64,000 nucleotides of DNA from Haliclona indistincta (lineage: Eukaryota > Porifera > Demospongiae > Haplosclerida > Chalinidae): assembly GCA_964017065.1 (NCBI GenBank), contig OZ024792.1, positions 1,951,254 to 2,015,253 of the forward strand, given 5' to 3'. Both the position numbers and the translations under genes were made by a program. Below, piece by piece: positions 11,869-25,047 of this stretch. Position 1 is the first letter of the stretch; each line of letters opens with the position of its first letter. Under the pieces are notes generated by a model. The model worked only from the letters and a program-made list of their open reading frames with translations. It was not told where the DNA came from and did not search any database.

Positions 11869-12986
11869 TAGATATTACATAATAATTATTATTGTATGCA
11901 TCTATTTAACTAATTTTATGCAAATTGTTTTGTCAAAGCCAAGGGCTATATCATCACCATGTTCAGTGACCTCATTAGTGATATAGACTTGGTTATTGCA
12001 ACACCGATGGCTTAATTGCATAATTATACTGTACAACGGATTTGATCGATGACAGTGCTGACCTGCAGTATGACAATTATTACTCTAAGTATGCAGATAA
12101 TTATAGTTACCAGCTAGCTTGCTGCAAAATTAAGACTCAGGATATAAATTTTAGCCTGAGGAGGCACAGACTATAAATTGTTACATACAGCTAGCCTTGT
12201 TTGTTGTGGTCCATCGTATAATAATTTTATTACATCAGTGTTTTTAACTGTTAGTGGTGATGGTGACCTATAGGGCACAAAAAATGATCAGAAGGTAAAG
12301 TGCGATAATTTTGCAATCACGCACTTTCCGGTTGAGTTCGTTTTTTTAAGCGAGCCCATACTGTCCATTAATAATAATTAATATAGTGACTTAAGTGCTG
12401 CAAGTGGAGAAAAGACAAAATAATGAAGGCCTAAAAATTACAACAATAAGTGTCTTGTGTGTTACCACGAAAAGACAACCATTATACTGCTTCACACTGT
12501 AGACCTTTGGTATTCACAGTATAGGCAGAACTCATAGTTTTATGGTGTGAAAATGGAGAACCACCACACCCAAAGGCACCAACGTTCAAGTTCCAACTAC
12601 TGTACTCTATATCTGCCTACTGTGTAGCATAAGAGCAGCTAAAATGAAGCTTTGTGCTGTTGGTTTCATACTGACAAAATCATCATCCTACCTCCTCTAC
12701 ATTGACAAAGGCTAGCTACATCCACACATTAGGTTCTCATACAACCTATTTGTTTTAAATCAATTAAACATTTTGTTCGCAAGTGTTCTAAACTATTCAT
12801 AATTTTGTTCACAAGTGTTCTAAACAAACTCATTTCATGTTTCGCTCTTTTGACTTCCAAACTGTACATGAAATGAATGAGAATACATTTGTAATCGCTT
12901 GATGTTGCAATAGTATAGGCAGCAATTCAATAGCTGCTTTAACAATATCACTGAATTTGTTCTAACACTACATAGAATGAGATGTG
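11869..12986. other. Gene-free interval between two convergent genes
   Basis: AT-rich sequence between the stop codons of the DEATH/NHL gene and the CYTH gene. I see no supported exon. It should contain both 3' UTRs. Confidence 0.6.
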
Positions 12987-14013
12987 TCAGTCTGATGGCT
13001 GTTGGTCAAGGAGAAGATCCACATAGGCTCCACTGATTAGGTCTGATTCACTCACTCCCAGCTGCTGAAGGAGCTCCTGTGCTATAGCCTGACCTTCACT
13101 GATTGGTTGGTTTTCTTTCATGCATACCTACACATGATAATAGAACTAAAGATCTCTATACCCTGTTCACGCTGCGTGTTGGAACCGGGCTGAACCAAAC
13201 CATGCAGCACTTTATGATCAAAGTTCCGACACAACCGAATCGTGCTGGAAGCGGCCTACCCATAGTTGAGATGCCGCGATGGTGCAGTTCAGTTCAGTTG
13301 TAGGTAAAATTGCGTTCATACTGTCAAACAGGCTGCCAGCCAGGTTCAGTTCGGTTCTAACGCATAGTGTGAACGTGGCAGTAGTAACATGATTCAGTAC
13401 CTCTAGTTCCATGAAGTCTCCAAGATTCTCCACCGAGTCAACATGGATTCTAGTCTGTCCAACCATGAACAGTAGTCGCACCTTTCTGACGCACCCTACA
13501 CATCACGAGCCTAGTGCCGAGCAACAAGTTACAACACATTTTTACTGACCTTTCACTCCTAACGCTAGAGTAAGAGTCTGCTTGAGATCTTCTGGACTCT
13601 AATAAAAGTGTAAATCAGCTCACTATAAAGTAGCACAGGCTCACTGTAAAGTACCCATGGTACCTGAGTAATGGTCTTAGTGTATTCTGATAGTTTTGGT
13701 CCAGTTGTGTCGCTCCTGCTGTAGTATATGAGTTGACCATGAGATCCCTTCTCCATCCTTAGCTATTATAGAGTAAACAGATTGACAGAGAGGACCACAC
13801 ATGCTCACAGCACCTTGAGTCGTCCATTTTTAGCATGAAAGAACGTATCTTCTTGTTCTAAACGAGTACCTATACACCACGTGAGCGGCTAGTAAGCGAG
13901 TTATGATCACGTGCAAGGTCAGCTTTACCTTGAGAAGAACTCAGTCTCTTAGCAGCTTCTAGCAGTGAGTGAGTATCCTTCACACGAGCCTTCACCTCAA
14001 CATTGGAAGGCAT
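12987..14013 (-). CDS. CYTH-domain protein (class IV adenylate cyclase CyaB / thiamine triphosphatase superfamily)
   Basis: Six exons (14013-13929, 13869-13814, 13762-13664, 13598-13550, 13495-13401, 13127-12987) join in phase to encode 174 residues. The start [11 protein letters not shown] carries the N-terminal ExKxR signature of the CYTH fold. [44 protein letters not shown] and LGDFMELE follow in the order expected for CyaB-like proteins, and the C-terminus ends [13 protein letters not shown] enzymes act on triphosphate substrates in a metal-lined tunnel. The true substrate cannot be told from the sequence. The length is normal for a complete domain. Confidence 0.9.
13164..13378. mobile_element. 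MITE with terminal inverted repeats in a CYTH-gene intron
   Basis: The left end (TGTTCACGCTGCGTGTTGGA, then ACCGGGCTGAACC) and the right end (GGTTCAGTTCGGTTCTAACG, then CATAGTGTGAACGTG) are imperfect inverted copies of about 34 bp. The element is about 215 bp long, has no coding potential, and lies in the last intron of the CYTH gene. Confidence 0.7.
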
Positions 14014-15110
14014 GTTGACCACGACTGCCAAGAATGACTAAAAAATAGTGCAAATTTTTGAAGAAACAGTAAATTTACGATCATAATTTTTGAACACTTC
14101 AACACATGAAATACAGTACTGCTGTAGTTTTGCTTGTCTCTGAAATCATCAGAATAAGCACAGCGTATGCGTGCAGCTATCATGCTAATATTTTTGCATG
14201 ACTTTTATCCTGAAAAAAAAGTACCGATCTATATATACACTTGTACTATCTGTGACCTAATATTTGTCTTACTAAACAATACTGTTTTGTTGGCTGCGTT
14301 AATTTGTGTACGGTTTGTGTAAAGGTCAGGCTAAGAGTGAGAGAAACACAAATTCAGCCTCCTCTCTCACAGCGCAGCACTGGAAAAGCTAACCGCGTAT
14401 AACGAGGCAGAATGACGCTTGTGACAGCATTGTGATTCTGAAGGTTGTTGGACTCTAACACGAAGTTTCTTCTTCATCAGCAGCTTTGGTCTCTCACGGC
14501 AGCAAGCTTCTCTGCACACTGGTACATGGTCTTGATATCCATATCGATAGCTAGCTTTTCAAAACTGGCGCTCAACTTTACCCGTCTGCGCATGCGTTAC
14601 GCGCGATAAAAATTGGCGGTACGCGGTTTGAATTGAACCACTCACCATGATCAATCCCTCTTGACTGAGAGAGTGTACTATAATTATTTTATGTACAGTG
14701 CAGGTCTAAACAGTGGTACCAACTCTGGCTGCTTGTACAGAGTGCTCAGTGGTATGTGGTATACATGTATTCAGTGCCAAAAATTCCTTCACACCTTCAT
14801 GGAATGCATGGTGGTAGCACATCATTACTTTCAGTATGACAGTGATAAAGACGTGTTTGGTCTTTTCCTCAAAGCTCATGTGTAAAAAATACACTTGATT
14901 CCTGGAATGATCAGTGACCTCGGAAAATATTCATGTATTACTGCTGTATTATTTTAAGGAAATAAAAATTATAGCCTTGTGGCCAGGCTGCTAAATCATA
15001 GCTAAATTATCAACAGAAATTGGCCTGGGGATGAGGCTATTTCTGATAGTGCTTAATCAGCAATCCTTCATTTTCAAAGTATGCTCAGTTTTTTACTAAT
15101 AAATTTGTAT
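14014..15110. other. Gene-free interval upstream of the CYTH gene
   Basis: Contains the presumed promoter and 5' UTR of the minus-strand CYTH gene. Short open frames exist near 14400-14660, but no splice-consistent exon could be supported. Confidence 0.4.
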
Positions 15111-15761
15111 CAGTTCCACCTCCTCAGCTCACTCTCACCATCACTAGTCTCTCTACCACACTGTATGAGGTCAACCTGACCTGTACTGCTACAATAGACA
15201 CTAACATTGTCAACACTCCTGTCACTGTGTCCAGTATGTGGCTAATGGAGAACAGCTGACCAGTAGCAGCTCCAATGATCGTATCACAATAGTGGACATG
15301 TTACAGTCAGCACCATACTCTAGTGTACTGGTGTTTGACCCAGCAGATGATATGGATACTGGAGACTACCAGTGTAATATAACTGTAGTACAGAACAGTA
15401 GTCAACCACTGATACTACCATCATCAAATAATGTAACTATTAGCCTAGGTATATTATGTTTATGATGTTTGTCTTCACTATATCACCTCAATCAGCTGAA
15501 CTTATCTCGTCATCTTTTCTACCTGAGAAAACATCAGCACTCTTCCCATGCAGCAGCAGCTGTCCTTTATCAATACCTACTGGTCTCATAGCAACACTGG
15601 TAGTGACTCAGTGTACTGGAGAAGATACAAAACGAAAAGGTATATGATAAGATGCACAATTCGTTCATTGATTGCATATCCTGCAGATCCCATCAACACC
15701 ACCAGTTGAAGACAATGGTGTGATGATATACGATGAGGTAGGACAGGCAAGGTGAGCTACA
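15111..15761 (+). pseudogene. Decayed Ig/FN3 receptor fragment (Ig exon plus 3' remnants)
   Basis: 15118-15451 is a copy of the Ig exon starting PPPQLTLTI found intact three times in receptor C. Relative to those copies it lacks 9 bp after CTGTATGAG and 7 bp after AGTATGTGG. The second deletion shifts the frame, so the domain is broken. Near 15690-15756 a segment encoding SPTPPV and MIYDE resembles the juxtamembrane tail exon of receptor A (SPTPPV, MIYEN). It looks like an eroded receptor upstream of receptor A. Confidence 0.7.
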
Positions 15762-16372
15762 GTAACACAGTAGGTAAATAATCAGCAACTCATTTTTATT
15801 TCTGCATAATACTTTAACCTACTCCTTATTATTATTGACACAGCAGGCACTTTGATGAAGAACCTCAACCAAGAGCTAAGTAAGAAAATCTCAGTTATGT
15901 GTTCGTTTGGTGCATTTATATCTATGAATTTATATATTTGTTTGAGGATTATAATTACTTCAGTGATAGACACAAACCGTACATGCAAAAAATGCAGAAG
16001 TATAATGCTTGTAATAGTTCTATGTGCTATGCAAGCTGTATTACCATAATAGTTTAGCCTAGAAACTTACATATGCATGCTAAATCACATGAACTAGAGT
16101 ATAACGATATTTTTGGGGTGTTAGGACTGTTTTGTATTTCTCATCTGCACTTTACATGAGGTTGCATTGACTCACTCAGTTATTTCTTTTATCTGTGTTA
16201 TTTCCTTGACTGCATGATGTAGCAGGTTTGTTGGCTGTTACCTTTGTTGGGTGTTTCCTCCATTGAATCATGTAGAGCATACTTTTGACATGATACACAA
16301 CTTCGCAACATGTATTAAGCAACTTCATTTTCAATGCATCATTAGTTGTGTAGCTAGCTACTCTGCAACACA

Positions 16373-19300
16373 ATGACCGCTGCAGTGAGGACCAGATGGT
16401 GTGCCTTCATTACCTTAGTGATGACAGCCTCTTACTGCTCAGGACAGCAATGCTCTCCTGTTAACAATTCTGAGGGAATGATTTTACCGAACTCTGATCT
16501 TCCAAATGAAGGTAGCTAATTCTTTTTCATGGTACTACTGTCAGTGTCTCTAGCTCACTGTCATTTAGCAGTAAATGCATGAATGCTTGCGTGAGTTATG
16601 ATGAGTGTAACTTGAATATTACTACAGGAGTACGGTTGTATTTTCAAGAGGCCTCTGAGCCTATACCAAACTTTCTGATGATACGTGCTAGTCAGATAGA
16701 GTCAACTGGTTTCAATAGCACATCTCCTACTCGAGCCCTGTGGTGTCAGAGTGCCAACAATGACAGCAATAATGGGACATGGTTTCAACCTTCTGATTTC
16801 AGCATGGTCTCTACTGAAGACATTGACTCACCTAATGATGAGCCCTACCAGATGGTGACATGTAATGGTCAGGTGGGGCTGGTGAGAGACAGTGGACTAG
16901 CAAGTACTGATAACATAGGACTAGTGCAGTGCATGATCCGTGATGAGATGAACACTACTCACACACTGACAGCTGGTGTGTACAATGACTCGGTGTATGA
17001 CAACTATGGTGAGCACGCTATAAATATCATTATCATTATCATTATCTGGTGTGGTAACCCGAGGGAGAAATTTTATCATGCATTTTGAACTGAAATAAAA
17101 AATCTAATAACAATGTAGAGATCATAGATCTAATTTGTCACTGGCCCATAATGTGCACCAACAAGGAGGTAGAATGGTGGCACGATTCACTGGCTACATA
17201 TTCATCTCTACATCATTGGCTGGTGCTATAGTACTACAAATTGATTGCAGCTAGCAGCCACCATAAGTGTGAGTTGTCAAAAATAAAGCCTTTAAAATAA
17301 TGGTGCAGTCTATGACAGGAGCATTCCATTTTCTGAGCTTGGACTGCATGCACAGTGGCAGATTTAAGGGGGGCTGGGGGCACAGGGTCCATTTGTGCAG
17401 CTAATGTAAAACCCAGTGTAAACAGGTTGGATTCAGAGTTGTGAAAGAGCCTCAAATCAACATTTTCACATCTCATGAATATTAATTATTTTGTAAATAC
17501 AAAATTTTAAATCTACCTCTGATGCATGTGCTATTTCTATCATTAACTCAAGTGACAGGTCATTTCCAACTGCTCAATACTGATGTGTCATGTAACTTTC
17601 TTCTATTATTGATATTAGACGGTCCTGTGGTCGATACCAACATGGAGTTTACACTCACATCTTCACGGGATGCTGACCCTCCTGTTTTCACTCTCACATT
17701 TAACTCTTCATTTGGACCACCTACTGTGGTGGAGTGCACGAGAGACAACCAGCTCTTGAATGCATCATTGTACGAGGTTTCTCGAGAAGTTCTTGAACCA
17801 CAGTATGTCCTGGAGGGTGAACCTGATTCTGTTAATGCATCAGAACCAGACATGCCTGATGTGACAAGAGTGACAGTGACTGTGAGGGAGAGAGAAGCAG
17901 GAGAGTACATGTGCAATGTCACTGTTATGGGAATGCGCCCAATGACGGTTTTGATTCTTGGTAACGCATCATCCATTACAAATGTCACAGGTGAGTTGTA
18001 TTGTATACAGTCTTGTATATGAGCTCCTTGCTACTCCACAGTTGCAAGCTCACCTGTAAATGTCAGTGCTAACAGAACAGCTTTGGATGAAGTTACAGTG
18101 ATGTGGGATGCTCCATCACCAGCACCAGACAGCTATGAAGTGTTCTACCAAGTAGAGAATGGTGCTATACTCAGTGCAGGGACTACTAACAGTACTGAGC
18201 TGACGTTGACTGATGTACTACAGGAAGTATCATGCTTTGTGATAGCCTATGGTAGTACGAACACCATACCTAGTGCTCGCAGTAACATAGCCATTGCTCA
18301 ACCTGGTGAGTGCATCATTGCTGGTGTGTTTGAACTAAACCTGCCAAATATTCAACCTCTGTAGCTATCACTATCAGCAGTTTCTCTACCAGTGGTGCTA
18401 ACCTGGTAGGATCTGTAGACTACACGATCACTTGTGTAGCCAATGTTACTCAAGATGGTGCAGATACGCTTAATCTGACAATACGAGACCCATCCAACAC
18501 ACTCCTAGCCAACAGAGAGTACAGTATGCCGACAACTGAAGGCTTTTATTCAGCAAACTACACATTCAGTCATCTTGATTTCTCAGATGCCGGGACATAT
18601 AGATGTGATGTCATATTTGATACTATTATAATCCATAGATCACTGAATTTCACAGGTATCTTGTTGTGTTGAATGTAGAGACTTAGTTTTGCTCTGTATA
18701 CAGTTAATCTTCCCAGTGTGAATGTCACTCAAGACAATCTTGGTGGTCCTCTCCTAGCAGGGACCTCACGATCTCTGGTGTGTTCTGTTCCATCTGGGTT
18801 GTCAGTGACTCTGAACTGGATGAGGAATGGTAGTCCAGTCAACACTAGTGATAGTAGAGTGACTGCCAGCACTACATCAAATACCTCTACACTAATGTTC
18901 AGTCCACTGCGTACATCTGATGGTGGACAGTATCAGTGTATTGGAACTGTAGTTAGTAATGGAACCACTATCAACATCACTGATGAGATTGATCTTAATG
19001 TAACCAGTGAGCACTGCACACACTCATAATTTTCATGCTTTTAATCTACCCACGAGAAAGGTGGAAATTTTCATGCACAAAGTTTCTACCATAATGAATT
19101 TATGTTCCAAAATGACATAAAATCTCTTCTTTTACTGACATAAAAATGACATAAATGACATAAAATCTCTTCTCTTACTGTAGTTCCATCTCCAACTGTC
19201 TCTCTCACACTCTCTTCATCTGGCAGCACTGCTGTCTCAGCCAACAGCAGCTCATCACAGAGCTATCTCGCTGGCAGTACTCTCACCATATCATGTGATA

Positions 19301-22300
19301 TTGATGTATCACTCAACATCAACACAATGATCAATGTGATCATGGAGTGGACTAGAGATGGTAGTGGCATTGAGAATAGCTCTCGTGTCAACTTTACCAT
19401 GGCAACTGAGACCTCACCTAGCCACTATCAGACTCAGCTAGTGTTTAGTACCCTCAGTAGTAGCATGGATAGTGGCAACTATGAGTGTAGTGTTACTATT
19501 AATAGTAACAGCTCTCTACTGTACGTGGATGACTCTGTATTAGTCAATGAGAGTACTACTGTGAGTATACAAGGTAATGTTATGTCTGCTGGTGGTTACA
19601 ATCCTTTTACTTGAACAATGTTTTTTCATAGACCCAGCCATCACTAACTTTACTGTCACACCTATTCTGGTCACTGTACTAGAGTCTACTTGCCTGGACT
19701 CAGACTCTCATGATAACTTCACTCTGGTCTGCAGTGCTAGAAAGCCATCAGTGGTGATTCCTCAACTAACGGTCGAATGGCTACACAATGGTTCAATGCG
19801 TGCTGGCAATGTATCAAGCACTGGAACATATGTAGTCAACACTCTAGTTGTTAGTGATGCTCTTGTCGATGATGCTGGATTGTATGAGTGTGTGGCTAGT
19901 ATTGTAATACTAGACTCACTTACAGTGATCACTAATGCTAGCAGTACTGTGTCTATTACTGGTGAGCCACTGTTGAGCACATGCAACACACTGTGACTCT
20001 AATCATCCTTTTAGCAATATCTGTCCCAAACGTCCCCATTGCTGCTGTCATTGGTATCAACCCCACTAATGCTACTATCATGATCACTGTCCCTAGTATA
20101 GCATATACTAGAGAGACCTATCACATACTATACACTGGTCTGGAGAGAGACACAGACCTTGTACAGAGTGACACTGTCACTGGTACAGCTGACATCACAG
20201 CCACTGACTCTATCTACTTCATCATACTGAGTGATCTTGCAGAGGATACCACATACAACTACACAGTGACTGCTAGTAACTGTGCAGGGAACACTACCAC
20301 TGCCATTATGAGCTTTACAACTCGGTTCAACAGTGAGTGAATTGAGATTTTAAAATATTTCGTATTATTATATTTTTTCCTCAGTACCTAATGTCCGTGT
20401 ATCAATAGACAACACTAGCTCCTCTCTAACTGCTGGAACCAACCAATCATTACTGTGCTCTGTTGACTCTTCTACTTTACCAGTGAATTTCTCTTGGTTA
20501 AAGAATGGTAGTCCAGTCAACACTAGTGATAGTAGAGTTACTGTCAGCACTACATCAAGTACCTCTACACTAATGTTCAGTCCACTGCGTACATCTGATG
20601 GTGGACAGTATCAGTGTATTGGAACTGTAGTTAGTAATGGAACCACTATCAACATCACTGATGAGATTGATCTTAATGTGACCAGTGAGCACTGCACACA
20701 GTCATAATTTTTATCGTAATGAGTTTACAGTAGGCGATGTTGACATAACTCTATCTTCCTCCAGTCTCTCCTCCTTCAGTGTTAGTCCATCCTGTCAACC
20801 CATCAGTACCCATGGTAGCTGGTACAGCTCGTGACCTCACCTGCACCATCACTCTCACTAATGTGGATGATATCAATGTGTTAGTGGACTTCACCTGGAG
20901 TACACCATTGGGATCAGTACTCCCATCATCTCCAAGAATCAATGCCATCTCTGGTACCACTCAGTCTGGTAGCCAGTCTACCTTCACCTCTAGTCTCTCC
21001 ATCAGTCCATTGGATAGTGTGGCAGACTCTACAGTGTTCTCTTGTCTAGTTAATGTCAGCTTATTTCCTGCTGACAGCTTTGTCATACCTACCACTGCTA
21101 ACAACTCTGTTGATATCACCGTACAGCGTGAGTACTTCACATTTCTTGTTAGCCACTACTACATTACTATTATTTCTCTTCCTATGCAGCTCTTCCTCCT
21201 CCTGCTGTAATAACCACTTCCAGTGGTATCATGTCTCCTGGCTCCTCCATCACTCTCTTATGTGCGGTGGGAGTAATAGAAGGGTTAATAGTCCAACCAG
21301 CCATTGTGTGGACCAAGCTAGCTGTCGATGGTGATACAGCTCTGAACAGCATTAGTGTAGGAGCTGTGAGGACTAACAACACTGTCACTCTCTCCTTTAA
21401 CTCTATCAATACTTCTGATGCTGGAGAGTACACATGTACTGCTACTGTTAATATCAGTGCCATCAACATCACTGTCACTAACAACAGTATGGTGGACATC
21501 ACACTACAGGGTGAGTGACCTGGTCGTGTCTAGTATCTTACCTTATCTCTTCTCTTACTGTAGTTCCATCTCCAACTGTCTCTCTCACACTCTCTTCAGC
21601 TGGCAGCACTGCTGTCTCAGCCAACAGCAGCTCATCACAGAGCTATCTCGCTGGCAGTGCTCTCACCATATCATGTGATATTGATGTATCACTCAACATC
21701 AACACAATGATCAATGTGATCATGGAGTGGACTAGAGACGGTAGTGGCATTGAGAATAGCTCTCGTGTCAACTTTACCATGGCAACTGAGACCTCACCCA
21801 GCCACTATCAGACTCAGCTAGTGTTTAGTACCCTCAGTAGTAGCATGGATAGTGGCACCTATGAGTGTAGTGTTACTATTAATAGTGGCAGTTCTCTACT
21901 GTATGTGGATAACTCTACACTAGTCAATGAGAGTACTACTGTGAATATACAAGGTATATGGCATGTTCAAACCTATTTACCCGCTCTTCCTATGCATTAT
22001 TGTAGATCCTACCATCACTAACTTTACTATCACTACTATGCTTCAATCAAGCTGCACAGATTCAAATCCTCTAAACAACTATACCTTGGTCTGTAGTGCA
22101 ATGAAGCCATCAGTGGTAGTACCTCAGCTTCTAGTGCAGTGGTTCCGCAATAGCACACAGCGTACTGGTGATACATCAATTGATGATAATGGAGCTTACC
22201 ACACTCTCAATATCAGCGAAAATAATATCAGTGATGTTGGTCTGTATAAGTGTGTGGCTAGCATTGCAATACCAGACTCTACAAGTGTAATGATCGCTAA

Positions 22301-24709
22301 CTCAAGCAATGCAGTGACTGTTAGTGGTAAGTTCTCTGTTGTACAAAGTGAATGTTAATTGTCTCCCGCACTCCAGCACCTACTGGTGCTCCTGATGGAG
22401 TCACTAGCTCATCAGTGGAGAGCAGGTCACTGACTGTGCAGTGGGGGACAGTACCCTGCCCAAACCAGAGAGGACCCATCACTGGATACAGACTGCGCTA
22501 CAGCAATGGCACCTCCATTGTGAACACTACAGGAGAGGGAAGCAGACAGCATGTGTTGACTGGACTGACTCCAGTTACTAGTTACTCTGTGCAAGTGGCA
22601 GCAGTCAATGCTGGAGGGACTGGACCATACAGTACAGCTCTCACTGTGGAGACACTGCAGGATAGTGAGTAATGAACAGATCATAATAGTTGCATTGTTA
22701 GTGTGTGTTCCTGTACATATGGCAGTTCCTGGTCCAGTGTCTGATCTGTCAGCCACTCCAGGAGTGGTCCAGCTCACAATCTCATGGACTGCTCCCTCAG
22801 AACCTAATGGTGTCATCACAATGTATCAGGTCACCCACAACAGCACTGGAGTATTGAACTACACCAACACATCAGCCACACAGCTCACACTGAGGGACCT
22901 CCCTCCCAACACTGCTGTTGAATACAGTGTCAGAGCATACACTATCATAGGACCAGGAGAGAGTGTGACAGATCAAGCATCTACTGACAGTGTTCGTAAG
23001 TCTTCTATCGATCGATCGATAAACGCATAGTCATTTTGTTTTCTCTGCACAGCTCTGGTCAATGGAGTGTCAGTAGATGTTTTGAGCAGTACATCAGTGA
23101 TGGTCACATGGACTCCAGTGAACCTGTCAGTGGTGGATCACTACACTGTACACTACAGTAGAGTGGGTAGTGGTGCGAGAAGAAAGAGACTAGTTATTTC
23201 AGGGACTGCAATATTTCCAGCGAGTGCCTCCTCTGGAGTGGTATCAGGACTGCAGGAAGGACAGCAGTACCAGTTCAGTGTCAGTGTATCACTCAATGTC
23301 AATGGTGCATTCTATGCTGGACGTGAGTTAATCACTAAGTGAGTTAACCAATTCGTATCAATAATTTTTCTCCAGAACCATCATCTTCTGCATCACAAAT
23401 TGTTCCAACAGAGAGCACGTCCTTTATAATGATTCCACTGATAATGTTTATTGGTGTAACAGCAGCAGTGTCACTGCTGCTGTTAATTTGTCTGATTGCA
23501 GTAGCTGTTCTATTTGTGTGCATTATTTTACTAAGGAGGAACAGAAAGCAGCAGTCATACAGTATAAGAAGGTATTGTTGTGTAATGCATTTTGGTTCTA
23601 TTGACTGTGTCTTGTAGATCACCAACACCACCAGTAGTTATAAACAGTAATGCAATGATATACGAAAATCTACAGCAAGCAAGGTAACCTTTATAGTTAG
23701 AATACTTGAAAAGAAGTAAGTCTCTCTAAAATTTTCAACTTGAAAGTTGTTGAATATGTGTTTAAAATTATTATGGTATTTACAGGTCAGCATCAGCAGT
23801 CAAGAACACCGATATTGATAATGTTTACGACCAACCTATTCGAAAAGAGTAAGAATAGTTTGAATCACAGGTTGAGATTGCATATCTTTAATACTTGCAG
23901 TGACAAAATCAAGCTGGCAGACTGTGCTGCTTATGGGGCGAAAAGCCAAGCAAAGAAAAGTGTCTCGCTACTACAAGGGTCACACACACGACCACATGCT
24001 GTTGCTAATGAAGAGAATGAATATGTGCAAGAGTAAGATTAGTGTGCTTGTTTAATTTGAATCACAGGTTGAGATCACATATCTTTACTGAATGCAGTGG
24101 CGACATCAAGATGGCAGACTGTGCTGCTTATAGGGCACACATACTACCACGTGCTGTTGCTAGTGATGAGAATGAATATTATGTGCAAGAGTAAGAATAG
24201 TGTGCTTATTTAATTTGAATCAGAGGTTGAGATTGCATATCTTTATTGAATGCAGTGACAAAATCAAGATGGCAGACTGTGCTGCTTATGGGGCAAAAAG
24301 CAAAGCAAAGAAAAGTGTCTCACTACCACAAGGGTCACACCCACGACCACATGCTGTTGCTAATGAAGAGAATGAATATTATGTGCAAGAGTAAGAATAG
24401 TGTGTATTTGAATCACAGTTTGAGATTGCATATCTTTACTGCATGCAGTGACAAAATCAAGCTAGCAGACTGTGCTGCTTATGGGGCACACACACGACCA
24501 CACTCTGTTGCTAATGCTGAGAATGAATATGTGCAAGGGTAAGAATAGTGTGCTTATTTAATTTGAATCACAGTTTGAGATTGCATATCTTTACTGAATG
24601 CAGTGGCGACATCAAGATGGCAGACTGTGCTGCTTATGGGGCACACATGCTACCACGTGCTGTTGCTAATGATGAGAATGAATATTTGCAAGTCACTACA
24701 AGATTGTGA
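16373..24709 (+). CDS. Receptor A: single-pass receptor with 10 Ig-like and 5 FN3 domains and a repeated tyrosine tail
   Basis: Exons: 16373-16511, 16628-17008, 17619-17990, 18042-18305, 18365-18655, 18704-19006, 19184-19573, 19632-19961, 20015-20332, 20385-20684, 20765-21127, 21190-21510, 21564-21953, 22006-22326, 22377-22664, 22726-22995, 23053-23322, 23376-23571, 23618-23683, 23786-23848, 23901-24032, 24098-24190, 24256-24390, 24449-24538, 24604-24709. They total 6,192 nt (2,063 residues) with no internal stop. Exon 1 is a signal peptide. Exon 2 is an unrecognised N-terminal module (VRLYFQ, PNFLMIRASQ). Each following exon is one Ig-like or FN3 domain, all phase 1-1. Ig hallmarks include DGGQYQC, DSGNYEC and DAGLYEC; three FN3 domains adjoin the membrane. 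Exon 23376-23571 encodes the TM helix followed by LRRNRK. Tail exons are phase 2-2. Many NxS/T sites suit an extracellular region. A recognition or adhesion receptor is inferred. Confidence 0.85.
17101..17260. repeat. Copy of a dispersed foldback repeat family
   Basis: The segment with TTGTCACTGGCCCATAATGT, CCAACAAGGAGG and a CACGATTCACTGGCTA block resembles the arms of the foldback elements at 43046 and 54507. It lies in the second intron of receptor A, which at about 610 bp is the longest intron of that gene. Confidence 0.5.
23901..24709 (+). repeat. Tandem array of five tyrosine-motif tail exons
   Basis: Five successive exons (23901, 24098, 24256, 24449, 24604) are duplicates together with their flanking introns. 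Each encodes a variant of I-K-(L/M)-ADCAAYGA followed by NEYVQ or NEYYVQ, and the last ends NEYLQVTTRL and a stop. All internal copies start after GCAG|T and end G(A/G)|GTAAG, so each is a phase 2-2 exon that can be skipped or duplicated without a frameshift. Confidence 0.9.
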
Positions 24710-25047
24710 ATAACAAAAATAACATTAAAAAGTTTTTAGAACAGATTATGATTAAGTTATAGTACTTTAATTGTGCACAGATTCAATACATTAATTTTAT
24801 CACTATGAGAGTGACTCATCCTTGCTTTATAGTCTTTCCATCAAATAAGCACACACACATTAATTTTTAAAATGAAACTATGCAAATGAATTTGGTGTTA
24901 AATCATAATTTTGTTCTTGCGTTATGCAGGCATGTGCATGTAGCAGTAAGTAATTTTATGCTATACACTTTTGCCCACACTCATAAACTTCATAGAAGTG
25001 CTGTGTAACATTAAATCAGTTAATCATAATGATACCAGAATTTTCTT
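24710..25047. other. Short spacer between convergent receptor A and NLR genes
   Basis: AT-rich sequence of 338 bp between the two stop codons. It should contain both 3' UTRs; no other feature is seen. Confidence 0.6.

Noticed and set aside
14400..14660. Possible upstream exon of the CYTH gene or a separate small gene
   Set aside because: [11 protein letters not shown] at 14013 is already the normal CYTH start. The upstream frames stop quickly and lack splice support.
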